Shown here: in pieces, positions 11,180 through 24,453 of the stretch
How positions within the stretch are numbered: position 1 is the first letter of the stretch
How the letters are laid out: every line of letters begins with the position of its first letter
NCBI GenBank assembly: GCA_020726505.1
Contig: JAHLEZ010000001.1
Location: 2,294,001-2,358,000 of the forward strand
Length of the DNA stretch: 64,000 nucleotides
Direction of reading: 5' to 3'
Source of the DNA: Leptodontidium sp. MPI-SDFR-AT-0119
Taxonomy: Eukaryota > Ascomycota > Leotiomycetes > Helotiales > Leptodontidiaceae
Translations under genes and position numbers: made by a program
Notes under the pieces: model-generated
Told to the model about the DNA's origin: nothing
Databases searched by the model: none
Seen by the model: the letters and a program-made list of their open reading frames with translations, nothing else

Positions 11180-12526
11180 ATGTCCACCCTCCCGAACCTC
11201 GAGCCCACAAAAACAAACTCCACACCCCTCCCAACACCAACAACAACCTCCCCAACCCGTCCCAAACACCTAACAACCCGCTCTATAACAGAAGTAAACC
11301 CCCCTCCCTCCCTCCCACGCATCCCACACCACCACGGACACATCAGCAAACACCACCATCACCACCATCCACACATCCACCACCACAGACACAAAGATAG
11401 CAAGGTCGGCGCGGACGGGAGTGGTGCCGCTGGGAGTGGGAGTGCGAGTGGAGATGGCATTGGAGGGAGTAGGAGTGAAGGACAGACACCTAGTGAGAGT
11501 CGAGTTGTGAGTCGTAGGGGAAGTGGTAGTTTTAGAGGCGAGGATGTAGGGGGGTCGAGTGGTGTTTATAATGGCAGGAGAGAGGGTGTTGTTAGGGAGG
11601 GGGAGGTGAGGGAGGAGAGGGAGAGGGGGGTTTTGAGAGCTACGTTCGTTGTTCCCTTTCCTTTCCTTTATAATGTCATATCGGATCATATCTACCTCTT
11701 TGCTTGATCTCCTCTCCTAAAGCTTTGGTTTTGGGAGGAGAGGGGAGACTGGAGATATTAGGAGTTTTGGGGTTTGGGGTTCTGGCATTTCGGTTTGGTT
11801 TAATTGTGGGCATGCTAATGAGTATGAATATACAGCGAACTCCGAAACGCCCTTAACAATCTCAACACACACTCCAACCTCACCACCCGCCGTCTGGATA
11901 CAACTTACTACTCGGTCCTCGAAAAACTCACCACCCTCCAATCCACCATCACCTCCCTCAAAGAACTCGCGCACCTAACCCGCGGGCTGACAGAGCAGTT
12001 CGGAACCGAAGCCCAGGAGGTCGTCGACGATGTCACGGGCCAGGTAGATGGGTTTAATGGGTTCCGCGACCAGGAGGCTAGGATTAAGGGGTTGATGGAG
12101 AGGGTTGATGGTGGCAGGGAGAGGATCAAGATACTTGCGGGACGGGTGGAGGTTGTTAGAGATCGTGTGGAGGGGTGGGAGATTGCGGAGGGGGAGTGGC
12201 AGGAGAAAACGAGGAGGCGGTTGAGGGCTCTCTGGGTGGGTATGAGTTTTGTTATAGGCGTTGTGGTGGTGCTTATGGCGGTGCAGTATACGCCTGTGAG
12301 GGCTGGAGGGGGAGATGCAGGGAATGGGAGCGAGGTTAAGGGATTGAATGTTACGGGCTTGTTGGGTGTTATTCCTGATATGCAGGGACTGAGGGAGGGG
12401 AATGGGGGTTGGGGTTTGGCGAGGAAGGGGACGGGGGAAGGGCTTTTGGAGAAGTTGATGGATGGTGAGGGGAATGGGGTGGCGGAGGAGGAGGATCCTA
12501 GATTGAGGGTTTTTGATGAGTTGTGA
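11180..12526 (+). CDS. Unrecognised protein: His-rich low-complexity N-terminus, coiled coil, one membrane segment
   Basis: I do not recognise the family. Two exons, 11180-11643 and 11836-12526 (intron with GTTCGT donor, GCTAAT branch, TACAG acceptor), encode about 384 aa. Residues 1-45 are Pro/Thr/Ser-rich; about 50-72 hold a histidine-rich tract (HHHGHISKHHHHHHPHIHHH); about 75-150 are Gly/Ser/Arg-rich and probably disordered. Residues from about 155 to 290 form long heptad-like helices (ELRNALNNLNTHSNL... VEGWEIAEGEWQEKTRRR). A single hydrophobic segment (LWVGMSFVIGVVVVLMAV) is followed by an acidic tail. This suggests a membrane-anchored coiled-coil protein with a cytosolic N-terminal part. 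Splice join supported by frame continuity. Confidence 0.72.
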
Positions 12527-14075
12527 TGGGGGGCGAAGAGGCAGCATGGCATTAAGATTCGTATATGGTTGAATTGAGGAGATATATATTCCTGCATTCC
12601 AAGGTAGAGGAAGTATGAGTGACAAGTTGTTGCCAACTCAAGTCAAGCAGGCCACGATACAGTATATTAATCATATAATACCGGATTATATCACACAGGC
12701 GACCGAAGTGATTCCATACCAGTCCATCACCTCACCTCTCACTCAGCCCAGCCAAGACCCTCGCCCAGCAAGGCTGAACCAAGTGGATCCAACTCGGGAC
12801 TCGGCTCGACTCGACTCGCCTTGACTCAGCTGGCATCGCTCTATGATTCTCTCCCTAAAATAACCTTGAGATACCTTGTCAAAAAGAGAAATCAAGAGAC
12901 TGGGCAAGGGTGCTGGGCTCTTGGAAATTGAAAATTGGGAAGGAAATGATGACTTGGTAGCCGGTTTGCCGTGTTGGATGCCGGGCTTGCGTGGTTTGGT
13001 TTGGTTTGGGTTGAGTGGAATGGTCTGGAATACGCACTGGTAGACTGCGGTAGATGGAATGAAACGGAATGCTTAACTTGAGGATGTTTACATGGTGGGC
13101 TTGAGTAAGTGAGAAAGTATAGGTTGGTTGATGGCTCGTAACTTATGATGACGGGAGTCTATTATTGAGTGAGTGGGTTGAATAAGGCAAAAGGCTGCGA
13201 ATAGCGCAATATCTTCCTCTTTTATACAAGTAATAAGTCGGTCGGTCATTCACTGTTTTGAACTCATCTGCCTCCTGCTGGAAACCAACTGTAGAAAGAT
13301 CAGATGAGATGAGATCAGCTGCGGCTTGTTTACCGTCGCGTATGTCTCAAGCTCTCGCAAGCGATGTGTGAGCACTTTGCAACAATAATCTCGCAAGAAG
13401 TGCGGATAAGAGTTTATTTGAAGACTGAACTTAACTTCAATAACTTAAATAAAAGCCGCTGCAGCTGCGCACCCACCAAGAACAATCAGAGTCTCGGCAT
13501 CACAAACCCTTTTCCGTCCGATGACGACGAATAGTAGCCAAGCCACCAATACATCCCTGTCGGAAATCATCAGCAGCACAATTACGTCTCAGTTGCTCTG
13601 CTCTGCCTCGATCGCCTTTAAGTACAACTGCTTCTCTTCTCTTCTCTCTTTTTGCTAGGATAACATAATCCTCGATTCTCGCCTTTGAATAAATCGTCGC
13701 TCGTTCGCTCATACAACTATCTACCATTGCTCTTGAGAAGAGTGAATAGAGAGAGGGAATACAGTGACTGACTGGCCATCCTTGCTTGCAGTGCATGAAG
13801 AACCCCTCGACAAAATACCCCGCTACTACGCAACTGCACGCCGTAATTAACTAGACGACCTCCACAGCATCTTTTGTCAGCCTCCAAGCAAAACAGAGGC
13901 TGCTCACGACTGACTCGACGATTTCTCGCCCTCGGTCTCCAGTTCTCGTTCCCCCCGTTTGTTCCCAATACCGATTTGGGAGAAAAGGCAGAGGTTGACC
14001 GACGTTAGCAAAGCAGGAAGAGGCATAAGAGTCAAAGGAGAAGCAGAATCAACAGAGCAAAGGCAGATAGACAAG
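12527..14075. other. Intergenic, no gene seen
   Basis: About 1.5 kb. Holds short tandem tracts (ACTCGGCTCGACTCGACTCG near 12790; GGTTTGGTTTGG near 12995) and probably the promoter and leader of the PX-domain gene. No protein-like frame. Confidence 0.5.
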
Positions 14076-17000
14076 ATGGCGCAAAATGGCAGTGCTGTGC
14101 CTGCACCGGCAACAGCAGCAGCAGGATCTTCTTCTGGACAAACTCTCACAGGGAAACAAGAGCATTGTAAGACTTCCCCTCCTCCCCTCCCTCCCTCCAT
14201 CAAATCCCTCAACCCTACCTACCCCCCAGACCTAACCATCAACCAACCAAACAAACAACTAACACCCACCACAGACCTCAAACGCGAACTCATCTCCCAG
14301 CAAGTCAAGTACGAAATCACCGAACTCAACTCCCCCACCGCCCTCCAACGCTTCGGCGCCCCCTTCAAATCAGACTTCGGCGAGGTCTCCCCGCTCGATT
14401 CGGAGCTGCCTATCTTGAGGTATATCTTCGTGCACCATGTTCGCGAGTTTCCGTTCCTGGATAAAGCGAAGGAGAAGGAGTTTTGGCAGGATAAATTGCA
14501 GGTGGTGAGTTGTTCCTGGCATCTTTACGGGTGGAGAGGTGGGGATATGATATGGATAGAGGGGAATGGGCGTGAGGGGACGGGATAGGACGGATGGGAT
14601 TAGAGTATGGACTTTTGCTGACCCGTTTTCTGGCAGTTCCTACAATCCTTCGCCAATAAACATATCTCGTCTTCGGAAGATCGATTGGAAGAGACGAAGC
14701 GCAGGAAGCTATCTATCAAATGCCAGAAATTGGTCGAGCTGATGATGGTCTCTGGTATTCCTACCGCCTCAGGATACGAAGAACGGATTCGATTCTCGGA
14801 GCTAGAAGTTGTGGATGCTGGGGCTATTGATCTTGGGGTTATGCATAGCTTACCAGAAGGCCATTACACGAATGGTTGGGATGTGAATGTTGCTGGAGTG
14901 CGAACGACATCTGTCAAGCGGAATATTCGATACCACAAACATGCGGTATGTTTTGCGTAGAGAGTGGTATGGGGAAATGACTGATTGGTTTTAGGAATTC
15001 ATATTGAGAGTCAAGAGGAAGAATGAGTTGGAATTCTTTATTGGGCGACGCTATGGCGATTTCTCGAGGTTGCATAAGAGATTGCGCACTGAGTTGCCTG
15101 GAAAGGTCCTCCCTCCAATGCCGAAGAAGAACAAGCAGAGTTCAACGGCTTCGAATCTGCTGGGTGGACTTACGGGCAGAGGGGATGATGATGATGCTTC
15201 ATCCATATCTTCTGTCTCAACCATGGGCACGATCCCGCAAGTTACCAGTTCTATGAACACGCTTTCAGTCCAAGGTATGTCCAGAATCAGCATTACAAGA
15301 AAAAGCTAATTCCAAAGATCACCGCCGAAGTCCCTCGTCTGCCTCATTCGGGAGGAACTCGCCCCGTGTTTCTGTGGATGGCAGACCTTTAACTCCGGGA
15401 CAAGATGATGTACGCAGCCATATAAAACTATGTAGATCAAGATCTAAAAAGCTTACCATACCACAGTCCGTAGTTCTATGGCGCGAAAACCAACGCATTT
15501 CCCTGCGAGCCTTCCTCCGCACTCTTCTCGCCAACCCGCAAATCGCTTCTACGAGAGCTATCCAAGATTTCTTGACGTTCGAGCCGATGACTCCTACTGA
15601 TGCCGATGTTGAGGATATCGCTAGACGGAAGGCTATGGATGAGAAGAGAGTCGAGGAGCAGAAGCAATTTTATGAGATTGCTAGGAAGAGAGCTGCTGAC
15701 TTGGACGTGTACATGGAACAGTAAGTCTAGTGAACTATTTGATAACATTGGCTAATGATGTAGGTTCCGCCGAGATATTGTCGAAAGCAACGGCCTCACC
15801 AAACTCTTCAAGGAAATCAAGGAGAAACAAACAATCCAGGATCTGAGCATCCAGTACCAGAAGTTCGCTGAGTGGCTCCGAATCGAAGTCGCAGCCACCA
15901 TCTATCATCTCTTCCTCGCCGAGGACAACTCCCCGGAACTGTTTGCCCAGATGAAAAAGATACATTCCATGATTCCATATACTGTGATTAAGAACGCCAT
16001 TCGGATAGCTAATCCTGCAGCCGTCATGTCTAGCATTCTGGACATCTTCCTCGCCCAACCTTTCGGTGCAAGATCATTGATGCAGCGTATCTTTGCTTTC
16101 ACTCTCAACGACGGTATCAAGAGTTTCCAGAAGTCTATCGATTCTCTCATCAGCAAGATTGATGATGATGTTCTTTGCGAGAAGCTCAAGAAATTCTCCG
16201 ACGCACCTGAGAATGTCAAGAACGTTATTAGAAACGAATCAGAAGCCGATTCTGTGGATCTAATTGTCGCAATTCTTCGGTCAGAGGATATCGAACCACC
16301 TTTGAACTCAAATCAGATCGGGAAGGTCTTTAACGCTTATGTTGCGTGGAACAGTGCTGTTGAGAATGTCGACGAGGAGATGAAGCAAGGAGCCCAGCTT
16401 TTCTCTTACATGAAGCAGCTGTTGAAGCTGTACACGAGACAGCGTGATAAGGCTATGATGTTGAGCATGATCGAGGAGCCTGTCACGTTGCAACTTCTGA
16501 GAGACCTCTTCACGATCTTCTACGAGCCGCTTGTGCGTGTGTACAAGTCCGCAAACGTGTACAACAGCGTCACGGACTTTGCAGTCTTCATTGATGACAT
16601 GATCACCGTGCGTACCCTCCCCTCACAACCATGTATACATACCTCCAGAAGCTAATAACAACAGGTCGTCGACAAATGCCGCGAACAAGACGTCTCCGCC
16701 GACCCCAACCAAACAGTCCAAGCTTTCATCGACCTCTGCCAACGCCACGAACACAATTTCTACAAATTCGTTCACGAAGTTCACACCCACGACAACGGCC
16801 TCTTCACTCAACTCATGGGCTGGATAGAAGGTATCCTCGAATTCCTACGCCAGGGCCCCAAGGCCGGCAAACTCGACATCAACGCCCTCTTCGCCGGCGC
16901 CGTCTCTATAGGCCAACTCGACAAGAGCAAAGCCATCGCTGAAATTGACTCCCTAATCGCCTGGCAAGAAGCACGCAAGAAATGGCACTCCGACAAAACA

Positions 17001-17318
17001 CGCCAGAAGATGGCGGCCGAAGGCGGAGCACCTGGTGTCGAGACCGTACCGGGGGCAATCGCGTTCAATAGCGCGGACTTCGGGCTCGATCAGATGGATC
17101 TCCAGGAGATGACGTATGCGGATGAGGAGGAGGATAGTAGTGACGAAGAGGAAGAGGATGATGAGTTGGATCCTATTTCTGCTGAGAGGAAGAGGAGAGC
17201 TCGCAAGCAGGATCATTTGAGAAGGACGGCGGGCGAGCCCGTCAAGCCTGAGGTGAGCGAGGTGGATAACTTGAAGGATAGTTTCTTGAGTATGTTGAGG
17301 ATGGTTCTCGCTGAGTAG
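14076..17318 (+). CDS. PX domain protein with PXB and DUF3818 regions (yeast Ypr097w-like)
   Basis: About 917 aa in eight exons: 14076-14166, 14275-14504, 14637-14945, 14995-15274, 15318-15409, 15467-15720, 15764-16607, 16665-17318. Order: disordered start; PX-associated helical domain at about 30-190 (LKRELISQQVKYEITELNSP ... EFWQDKLQVFLQSFANKH); PX domain at about 185-260 with RRYGDFSRLHKRLR, the phosphoinositide-binding RRYxxF signature; Ser-rich linker; DUF3818 helical region about 340-760 (SVVLWRENQRISLRAFLRTL ... FLAQPFGARSLMQRIF); acidic tail DSSDEEEEDDE. Yeast Ypr097w has the same architecture and is a lipid-binding, membrane-contact-type protein; the role here is inferred from that. 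All exon joins preserve frame and phase. Confidence 0.9.
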
Positions 17319-20096
17319 GCGGGGCGACTTTGAGTTTGGGAGATGTCTGGGGATGGGAGGGGAGAGGTTTGGACTGGTGTGGAGTGGGGGAGCAGGGTGG
17401 GATGGAATGGGAGTTGTATATGTCATGAGTGTTGGATGTGGAATTGGGTTGGGTTGTGCTGGGGCTTCGAGGAACTAGCTTGGGAGGGGGGACATGGTGT
17501 TTCTCTCCTCTCGGCTCTATGCTGTGGATGGATGCGATGCGATGCGAATAGAGAGCAGACATGGACATGAGAACGTCCACGAGTAGCGAAAACCCAAAGT
17601 GAGAGAGCGAGAGACACAGACAGAGAGCGAGAGAGCGAGAAAAGGCAAAGAAATGATAAAGGAACGATAGATCAATGAAATTACGAACTTCTAAAGGCTA
17701 TTCGACGAGAGTTGCTTTCTGTTACTTTTTTGGTTGCATAGTAAGTAAGTAATTTGAAGCATCTTCTTTCTTACTCGAGGCTACGGAGGGGTCTCCCTTC
17801 TCCTCTGCCTACTTGCTGTGTTTATATATTCAGTAATCTCCTTAGCCTGATTATAGCAGTGCTTCGTCTCATGTATTCTTCACCATACCTATTTTCTCCT
17901 CTCTTTTGAGAGGGGGAGAAAGTGAGAGTAGATAGTTCGCTTATGTTGTTTGTATGTATGCATGTATATATGCATATTGTCTTTTGGACTTTGTGTCGAG
18001 TCGATTTGGGTTGAGTAGAGAGCAGATGTGAGGGGTTGGTGTGGGTTGTAATAATGGGAGTGGCTTTTTCTTTTCTCTCTCGCGACAAAAGTTTCCCTGG
18101 CTGCTTATTTATTTTTTTGCTTGAATGAGATGGTGTTTTGCTTGTGGGTGATAGAGGAAATAAGTTAGTAAGTAATTCAAAAGAGCAATCGAGCAAGCGA
18201 GTATTAAGTAAGTATTAGAAGCGATAATTTTTATAAAAAAAAAAAGATGAAGTTGAAATTGAAAATGAGAGGAGGGGGAGAGAAAAGCTACTAATAGCAT
18301 GGAACTGAATAAGATAAAAAATATAAGTTTTTTTTTTGATAAAAAGATATAGTATAGTAGGTGAGGAATAAAGGAAAAAAGGGAATTAAGTCTTATTTTG
18401 AGAAATACTGTGGTTACTTGCTTTGTATTATTATATGATGGATTTTGGTGTGTCTTACATACAAATTTATATATAGATAAGCTGGCAGTGACAGTGCTAT
18501 CTGGAGAAATACGTTAGGAGTTGTGGATCTGGAAATAGGTTGAAGCGGAGCGGACTTTATTGCATTTGATGTTCAAGTGTAGAGGCAGTTTAAGGTAGAG
18601 AGCGGATGTTTACCTTTAGCCATGTTGGAGCTAGTGCGGAAGCGAGATGGGCCACGCTCATGGTTATGAAATGGTTGATAACGAACCTTGACGGGAACGG
18701 AAGGAAATCAGGTGGGACTTCAACACTTTCCACTTGCAGGTGGAAATAGAAGCCGCTGTGGCGTGTGGGGCTTCAAAGAAGGAATTCGGAGTAGTAATAT
18801 AGTATAGAGGTATGTGGGATTGACTCTGCATCTTGATCTGGATCTGGACTGGGGCTGTGGTGAGACAAGAGAGTTGACTTTTTCTCTTAGCCAGAATCTG
18901 GGGTGCATGTGCGTATGCATGCAGATAGTATTCTCTCAAGTCAGAGGGAGGGAGGAATATATGAGGCTAGGATGATCTGAATGAATGGGTTATGGGACGA
19001 GAGCGAGGCGAGGTTTAAGTGTGGTGCTTCCCTTCGTGTGCGTTCAGAGAGTTGTCAGTCGTATTGACGTATGTTCCGTCCAGAGCCATATTACTGTCTT
19101 CTCACTGACATGGCACCAGATGGCGGGTTGCGATACAGGGGTGAGCAGAAATACGGCAGATGGTTGATTCGTTCGTCTGAGCAGTATTGTAGAAATTGAG
19201 CTGTGAATGACTGTGGACTGACCCTCGGTATAGAAATACTTAGAATTCCTAAATTGTTATTGACCTGGGCTTCTCCGCGTCAATTTCACCTAGAAGTGGC
19301 CCCATAATGCCACTTCATAACTTACAAACAAATCTGGATGGTCTTCTCGGAGACGAGGTGGATTTCGGGCTGTCGTGTGTAGTATCAACGGACATATATA
19401 CTGTATACAAGTCTCCCTATCGAGCAATCCATCACCAGCCATCTCCCTGGCATGACTCGATGTGATATTGAAAATCAGAGGCTGATATCAAGCAACGGTG
19501 GCGAAACAGAACAACCAATCTCTGCCGTAGCTTAGCTAGTTTAAGCAACTTATTGTAGCTGAACACAAATAAACAATAAACACCATATGAAACGATTCAG
19601 CCTCATGTCAAGGCTTCTTGCATGGTTGAATGGAATGGAATGGAATGTGCATGGGGATGGGGATGGATGGCTGATTTAGCCGCATGAACGAGCGGGGTGC
19701 ATGGGCGTGCTTGTGTACGGGGATCAGAGACCCTTGTTAATTTTTCCATTCATCTGGGATTTCATTTGTGTTCAGGAACGAGATCTGGCCTGAATTGAGA
19801 ACCGAGTAGGGGGTCGGGGAATGGCGATTGCACGGAGGAAGTGGTGTTGTGTAACACAGTGGACGATGAGCAGAGCAGAAAGGTAAGGTTTGGTTGCTGG
19901 CTAGCTGGCTGATGATGAGGTAGAGAGATGTTGGAAATGAAATGTATATACAAAGAATATCATTGGAACCACTCCCCTCATATCACATCACATCAAATCG
20001 CGCGCTTCGTTTCATTCGTTTCGTTTTCCATTCCGTGCGTCCCTTATGTAGATCTGAGAATATATACTGAGCGTCGAGGTGTAAGTTCAACATCGC
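17319..20096. other. Long intergenic region with simple repeats
   Basis: About 2.8 kb without a supportable gene. It contains a GA-rich microsatellite at about 17600-17645 (GAGAGAGCGAGAG units), A/T-rich tracts at 18230-18370 and GGAATGGAATGG / GGATGGGGATGG units near 19628-19670. Open frames here have low-complexity composition and no family features. Confidence 0.5.
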
Positions 20097-20105
20097 TTAA
20101 AGGCA
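20097..20105 (-). other. Nine-base terminal exon of the cellobiose dehydrogenase gene
   Basis: Minus-strand donor GTATGT at 20192, branch GCTAAC, acceptor CATCAG, then TGC CTT TAA. It completes the CBM1 C-terminus exactly as in the GH45 gene of this window (YYSQCL, stop). Confidence 0.75.
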
Positions 20106-23010
20106 CTGATGACTTGTTAGCATTGATTCGCCACAAATTTGCAAGGAAAGGTCTTCGACGGGGTGTAGAGATGAATGAGAAAATCAACATACCTGCGAAT
20201 AGTAGGCATTCCCCCAAGTGCACGTCGTGCCATCCACACACACCTGACTACCCTCCCAATTAACACCTCCACACTGCGCCCACTTAGGTTGCGCAATTGG
20301 AAGCGGCAACGCGAGGATCTTGGTGCTTGCGTGCTCACTGGCCGTGACGATGAGTGCAGATGGGTTGGTGGTCACCATGCCTGGGAAGATACTGGCGTCG
20401 ACGACGAAGATGTTGTCCGTGCCGTATACCTTGGTGTTGGTGTCTACGACTGCTGTTCCGCCTTTCAATCCGCTGTCAGTGCCGAGCTTGCAGGTTCCCA
20501 TCCAGTGGTTTGCGCGGCGGGCGCCGACGTTGCCGAGATTGAGTGGGATCTGTATGAGTTAGTAAGGTGGAGTTGGTATATGGGAGGGGACGTACGGTCT
20601 TGAGATAATCAGCGCCGGTCTGGTTGAGAGGTGGGTAGATCCAAGTGAGATTCTGGACACCCTTGAGATTAGCAACCATGTGGTCGATGGCAATAGCGAC
20701 AGTTGCGATGTCGGCATCGTTCTGGTATGGGATCTCGGAGACGATCATGTTGAGATTCTTGCCGATCGTGGTGCGGCCTCGAGCGACCTTGCCACGTCCC
20801 AGGTACAGCGAGAGAGTCATTGTGTTACCATTGGCAACACCTCGGGAGCCTTCGACACGCGATGTCCATTGCATGTGTCTGTTGATGCCGTCGGGGCCTT
20901 TGATCTCTTCCCACATTGCTGGGCCGAGATTGGGTGCTGATTGAGCGAGTGGTCCCGAGCGTTTCGTAAGGTATGCGATCCTGTCTGCTTCAATGGGTGT
21001 GTTCCATGCTGCTGGCCAGTCGTAGTATGTAACATTAGGATGGGAAATGACAGTGTCGGTGTTGAAATGGTCATCCAAGTTGTACCCGATGGGAAGGTTG
21101 ATCCAGGCGGTTTCATTGATCATTGTTGGGCCATCGGTACTATCCTTGACGACGTTGAGTTGGTCCAGTGGTCCGATTCCACTTCTGAATAGGAGCTTTG
21201 GTGACCCAAAAGCGCCAGATGATACGATGACACGCCCCGTGACGGGGGTGAGCTTGACGGTACCAACGTAACCACCATTGTTGGCTGCGATGACTTTCAG
21301 ACCGGTAGCGTGACCTCCTTCGCGAATGATCCTCTCGACACTGGTATTCAGCCATAGCTTGAAGTTCGGTCGAGCAGCCGCAGAAACGAGGTATGTTGCC
21401 ATTGGCCCACCTCTCTCACCATGAAGGATTTGGTAATGCGGGTGAGCGTATGTCCTGTTCTTGTTGCCTGGATCATTGTTTGCAGTAACACTTCCCCAGC
21501 CAGACTTCTTGAGACCACTGGTGATGACATCGAATCCAGATTGAAGGTATAGCTTGCCGTCGACGCTAGGACGATCCGATCCCGGAATTCTTGTAAAGAC
21601 TCGATTGGTTGCTGCTGCAATGTCTTGTGATTGCCATCCAGCAGGGAAATTGACATCCCAATCGTCGGGATTGGGCTTCCACCAGAGACCAGCATTAACT
21701 GCGGTACCTCCGCCGAGAATGCATCCTGCCATTTGGTCGGTATCGGTGCAAGCAACTCCGGGAGATCCACCGTTCCAGATTCTGTTACACTCTCCTGGAA
21801 CATCGAACCATGTAAGATTGGTTCCGTCCAGCCATCCACCAGTGTTTGTTGGGCCTTCGGGTCGCAGTGCTATCATTTGTTAGCCATGTAAGCGAAAGAA
21901 ATTGGTGTACTTACTTCCACCCCATCTGCCGGAAGATGCAACTCCCTTCTCGATGAGAAGGACAGACTTTCCAGCAGCGGAAAGTTTGTCGGCCATTGGA
22001 ATCCCTCCAGCACCTCCTCCAACGATAACATAGTCGTATGTAGCAGAAGTAGGGACCGGTACCGACGAAATCGAAGTGGCAGGAGTTGTAGTCGTCGTGC
22101 TTGAGCTTGAGGCTGTCGCCGTGGCAGTGTTTGTTTGTGTGGCCCACTTTGAATATGATGCCTGGGTAGCTGACTTGACATCGATAACGTACATTCCCAT
22201 TCCGTTGTCGTGCTGACCAAAGTCCGAAGCGGGATCTTTAGGGTTAGTAGGAGGCTTCAAAGCTTGTGCCCATCCTTGCGAGAAGAGTCCAGAGCTAGTT
22301 GAAGTGTTCGCAGGCGTTTGAGTTGGGTCATCATAGACGAAGCAGTTCTGGCATCGGTACACGAGAGTCCAATTGGTGGCATTCACTTTGGAGTAGATTT
22401 GCGTGAGTTTTGCACTTCCCTTGTACAGAACTGGCAGTTGATACGAGCTAAAATCCTATTAGATTTGAACTGAACTGGGTTGATAAGGCTTACGGTGAGT
22501 AGCGGAAAGATGTTGCGATTTGATCGCCATCCCCAGTTGGCCAGGCCACAATCATGAGATGGTTGGGCATAGAAGCAGCTCCATAGCCATTTGTTCCATG
22601 AAGAACCGACGACCATCCCGAAACTGGGCCGTTTGGAGTCGATCCAACCTACTAAGGTCAGCAATTGGAGTAGTTAGTCAGCAAAGGCGACATACAATCA
22701 TGCCGATATATTCGCTGGCATCTACTGTCAAGGCAGTTGGCGGAAGTGCCATGCCAAAAATGAAGCCTCCGGCTGAGACTAGAGACCCCCATCCATCGCC
22801 GACGACTGCGCCATTGGCTTGAACGCTGGTGTAGAAAGTGATGCCAGTATTTGGCTCCGTGTAGACACCATGAGAAGATACTAGATCCTGAGCCAGCACT
22901 GCATTGAAGCCTGCACTAAGTTAGTTGTGAAGCTGTTCTGGCCATTGAGAAGACCTACCAAAAAGGGCAGCGCCCAGAACACTACTCAAAAAGCTTGTCG
23001 TCTTCATCAT
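20097..23010 (-). CDS. cdh: Cellobiose dehydrogenase (cytochrome + GMC flavodehydrogenase + CBM1)
   Basis: Secreted flavocytochrome that oxidises cellobiose/cello-oligosaccharides and passes electrons to lytic polysaccharide monooxygenases. About 864 aa, seven exons: 23010-22959, 22910-22696, 22648-22494, 22447-21915, 21869-20596, 20549-20193, 20105-20097. Signal peptide about 1-24. Cytochrome domain about 25-225, with heme ligands by family alignment Met115 (SMPNHLMIVAWP) and His220 (FGQHDNGMG). Ser/Thr linker about 244-276. FAD domain begins YDYVIVGGGAGG (283-289); the GMC catalytic pair is His758 (ANHWMG) and Asn805 (TTNPSA). CBM1 about 830-864 (KWAQCGGVNWEGSQ...). The final exon is only TGC CTT TAA and supplies the last CBM1 cysteine, giving the usual YYSQCL end; reading through instead gives YYSQVC and a stop. 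Confidence 0.92.
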
Positions 23011-24453
23011 GGCAGTTAACTACACTAACAGACAAAGAATCTTCGAACGCAGAAACCACAGGAAAGAAGATCCTGAGAGCGGGAGATATTTCGACTTTAT
23101 ATCATCTACCCTAGTCTACAGGATCCAAAGGGGTGACATATCTCGGCATCTGACTGGAGGAAGTAAACAGAGCGCTGGGAAGGAATATCCATAGACCTCC
23201 AATGCGGGGAACAGAGCAAAGTGTCGGTCCTGGGTCAGAAACTGGGGTTAATAAAACAAGAGCAAGAGAGAAATTACCCGTTTGGTCTTGAAAGATCCAG
23301 AGGAGTGACTATGGGCAGTCATCGGTTTACCCTGCCGGTGACCGTTAATGCTTGGGTGGCAGTGTTTGGGAGAAATTAATATAAAATCAATTCAGGCTCT
23401 GCGGCAGGGGCACTCCGCATCCTCGCGCAATCGTTTTGCCGGTGTATCCTGGTTACATCGGCTCTTTGCAGGCACCAGGCACGAGGTAGAGTAGTATTGT
23501 GCTCAACTGACAGACCTCAGCCGGAAGGACGAGATGAACCACTCGGGTGCTTCCAATAGCATTGGAACGGTCGTAAGTGGTGCAGAAATGGAGACCATTT
23601 TCTTCGGAACAGCCTCGAAAAGGCAACATAGTTTTCGGTTGCAGCTCGAAGGAAGCGATGGCAGGTCTCATGTGATGCATCGATACTTTACATGTAGATT
23701 CTCCATTGATCTGATGATATTTGGTAGATTGCCAGCTCTGAAGTCAGACAATGAAGCGGGAACATGGATAGAAGCCTTTGCCGGCAAAAGATCGCTGGAA
23801 TGAGCAGAGCATAAATATGATTTAAAACGGACAGAATATTTGCCGTAGCCAATAGTGAGAAGTAGAGAAAATAAGGCGATATAGAGGAGACAATGGTATA
23901 GACATGGAATGAAGGATCAAACACAGGTGCATTACTGAAAGCTTATGTGAGGTCAAGGATGAAGCTTCGCTGGCATGTGCTTTCTCGTCCCCCTGAAAAA
24001 GGACCCAAAAGCTTGTGTCAATATGGTTACTTGTGATAAGAAAGAAAGAAGTACGAATATACACTAGTATATATAAAAGGATTGCGAGTCCAGTATAGGA
24101 TGGCCAGATATACAAAAAGATGGAGAGATGTCGTTGATATTGAGTGCAAGTCCCATAGACTAAGAGAGCTCCGATTTGAACGGCCGGGTCAACCTTCTTC
24201 CTCTCCGGCTTCTCCCTTTCACCTCGGTTTGAAGAATCTCAGGGCACGTGCTCTCGGCTTTGCGTTGTTCGTCAGCAAGAATGGGCGGCAACATGATTGG
24301 TTCAATTGGCTAACGCATTATATCAACTTCATCATCGAACAAACACACTTCGGTCCTGCTCGAATTGCCTTCAATCACATTTGCAGCCTACCAGCTCCTG
24401 ACCGTCTCCTCCCCCCTCTTCTCCTTCTTCTTTCTGAGCTCAGTGTCTTCGAT
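23011..24453. other. Divergent intergenic region (cdh / SDH1)
   Basis: No gene supported. Contains CTGGGG (23242-23247) as a possible CreA-type glucose-repression site (SYGGRG) for cdh, inferred from consensus only, and a pyrimidine-rich stretch (24400-24440) right before the SDH1 start. Confidence 0.45.
23095..23105 (-). promoter_or_regulatory. TATA-like element of cellobiose dehydrogenase
   Basis: Minus-strand ATGATATAAAG lies about 85 bp before the ATG at 23010. Confidence 0.35.

Noticed and set aside
17319..20096. Several open frames of 60-120 codons in the long intergenic region.
   Set aside because: They consist of microsatellite or AT-rich low-complexity sequence with no domain-like segments.
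22383..22664. A 93-codon minus-strand frame inside the cytochrome domain of cellobiose dehydrogenase.
   Set aside because: It is the wrong frame; the true exons 3 and 4 give the heme-domain sequence with the Met ligand.
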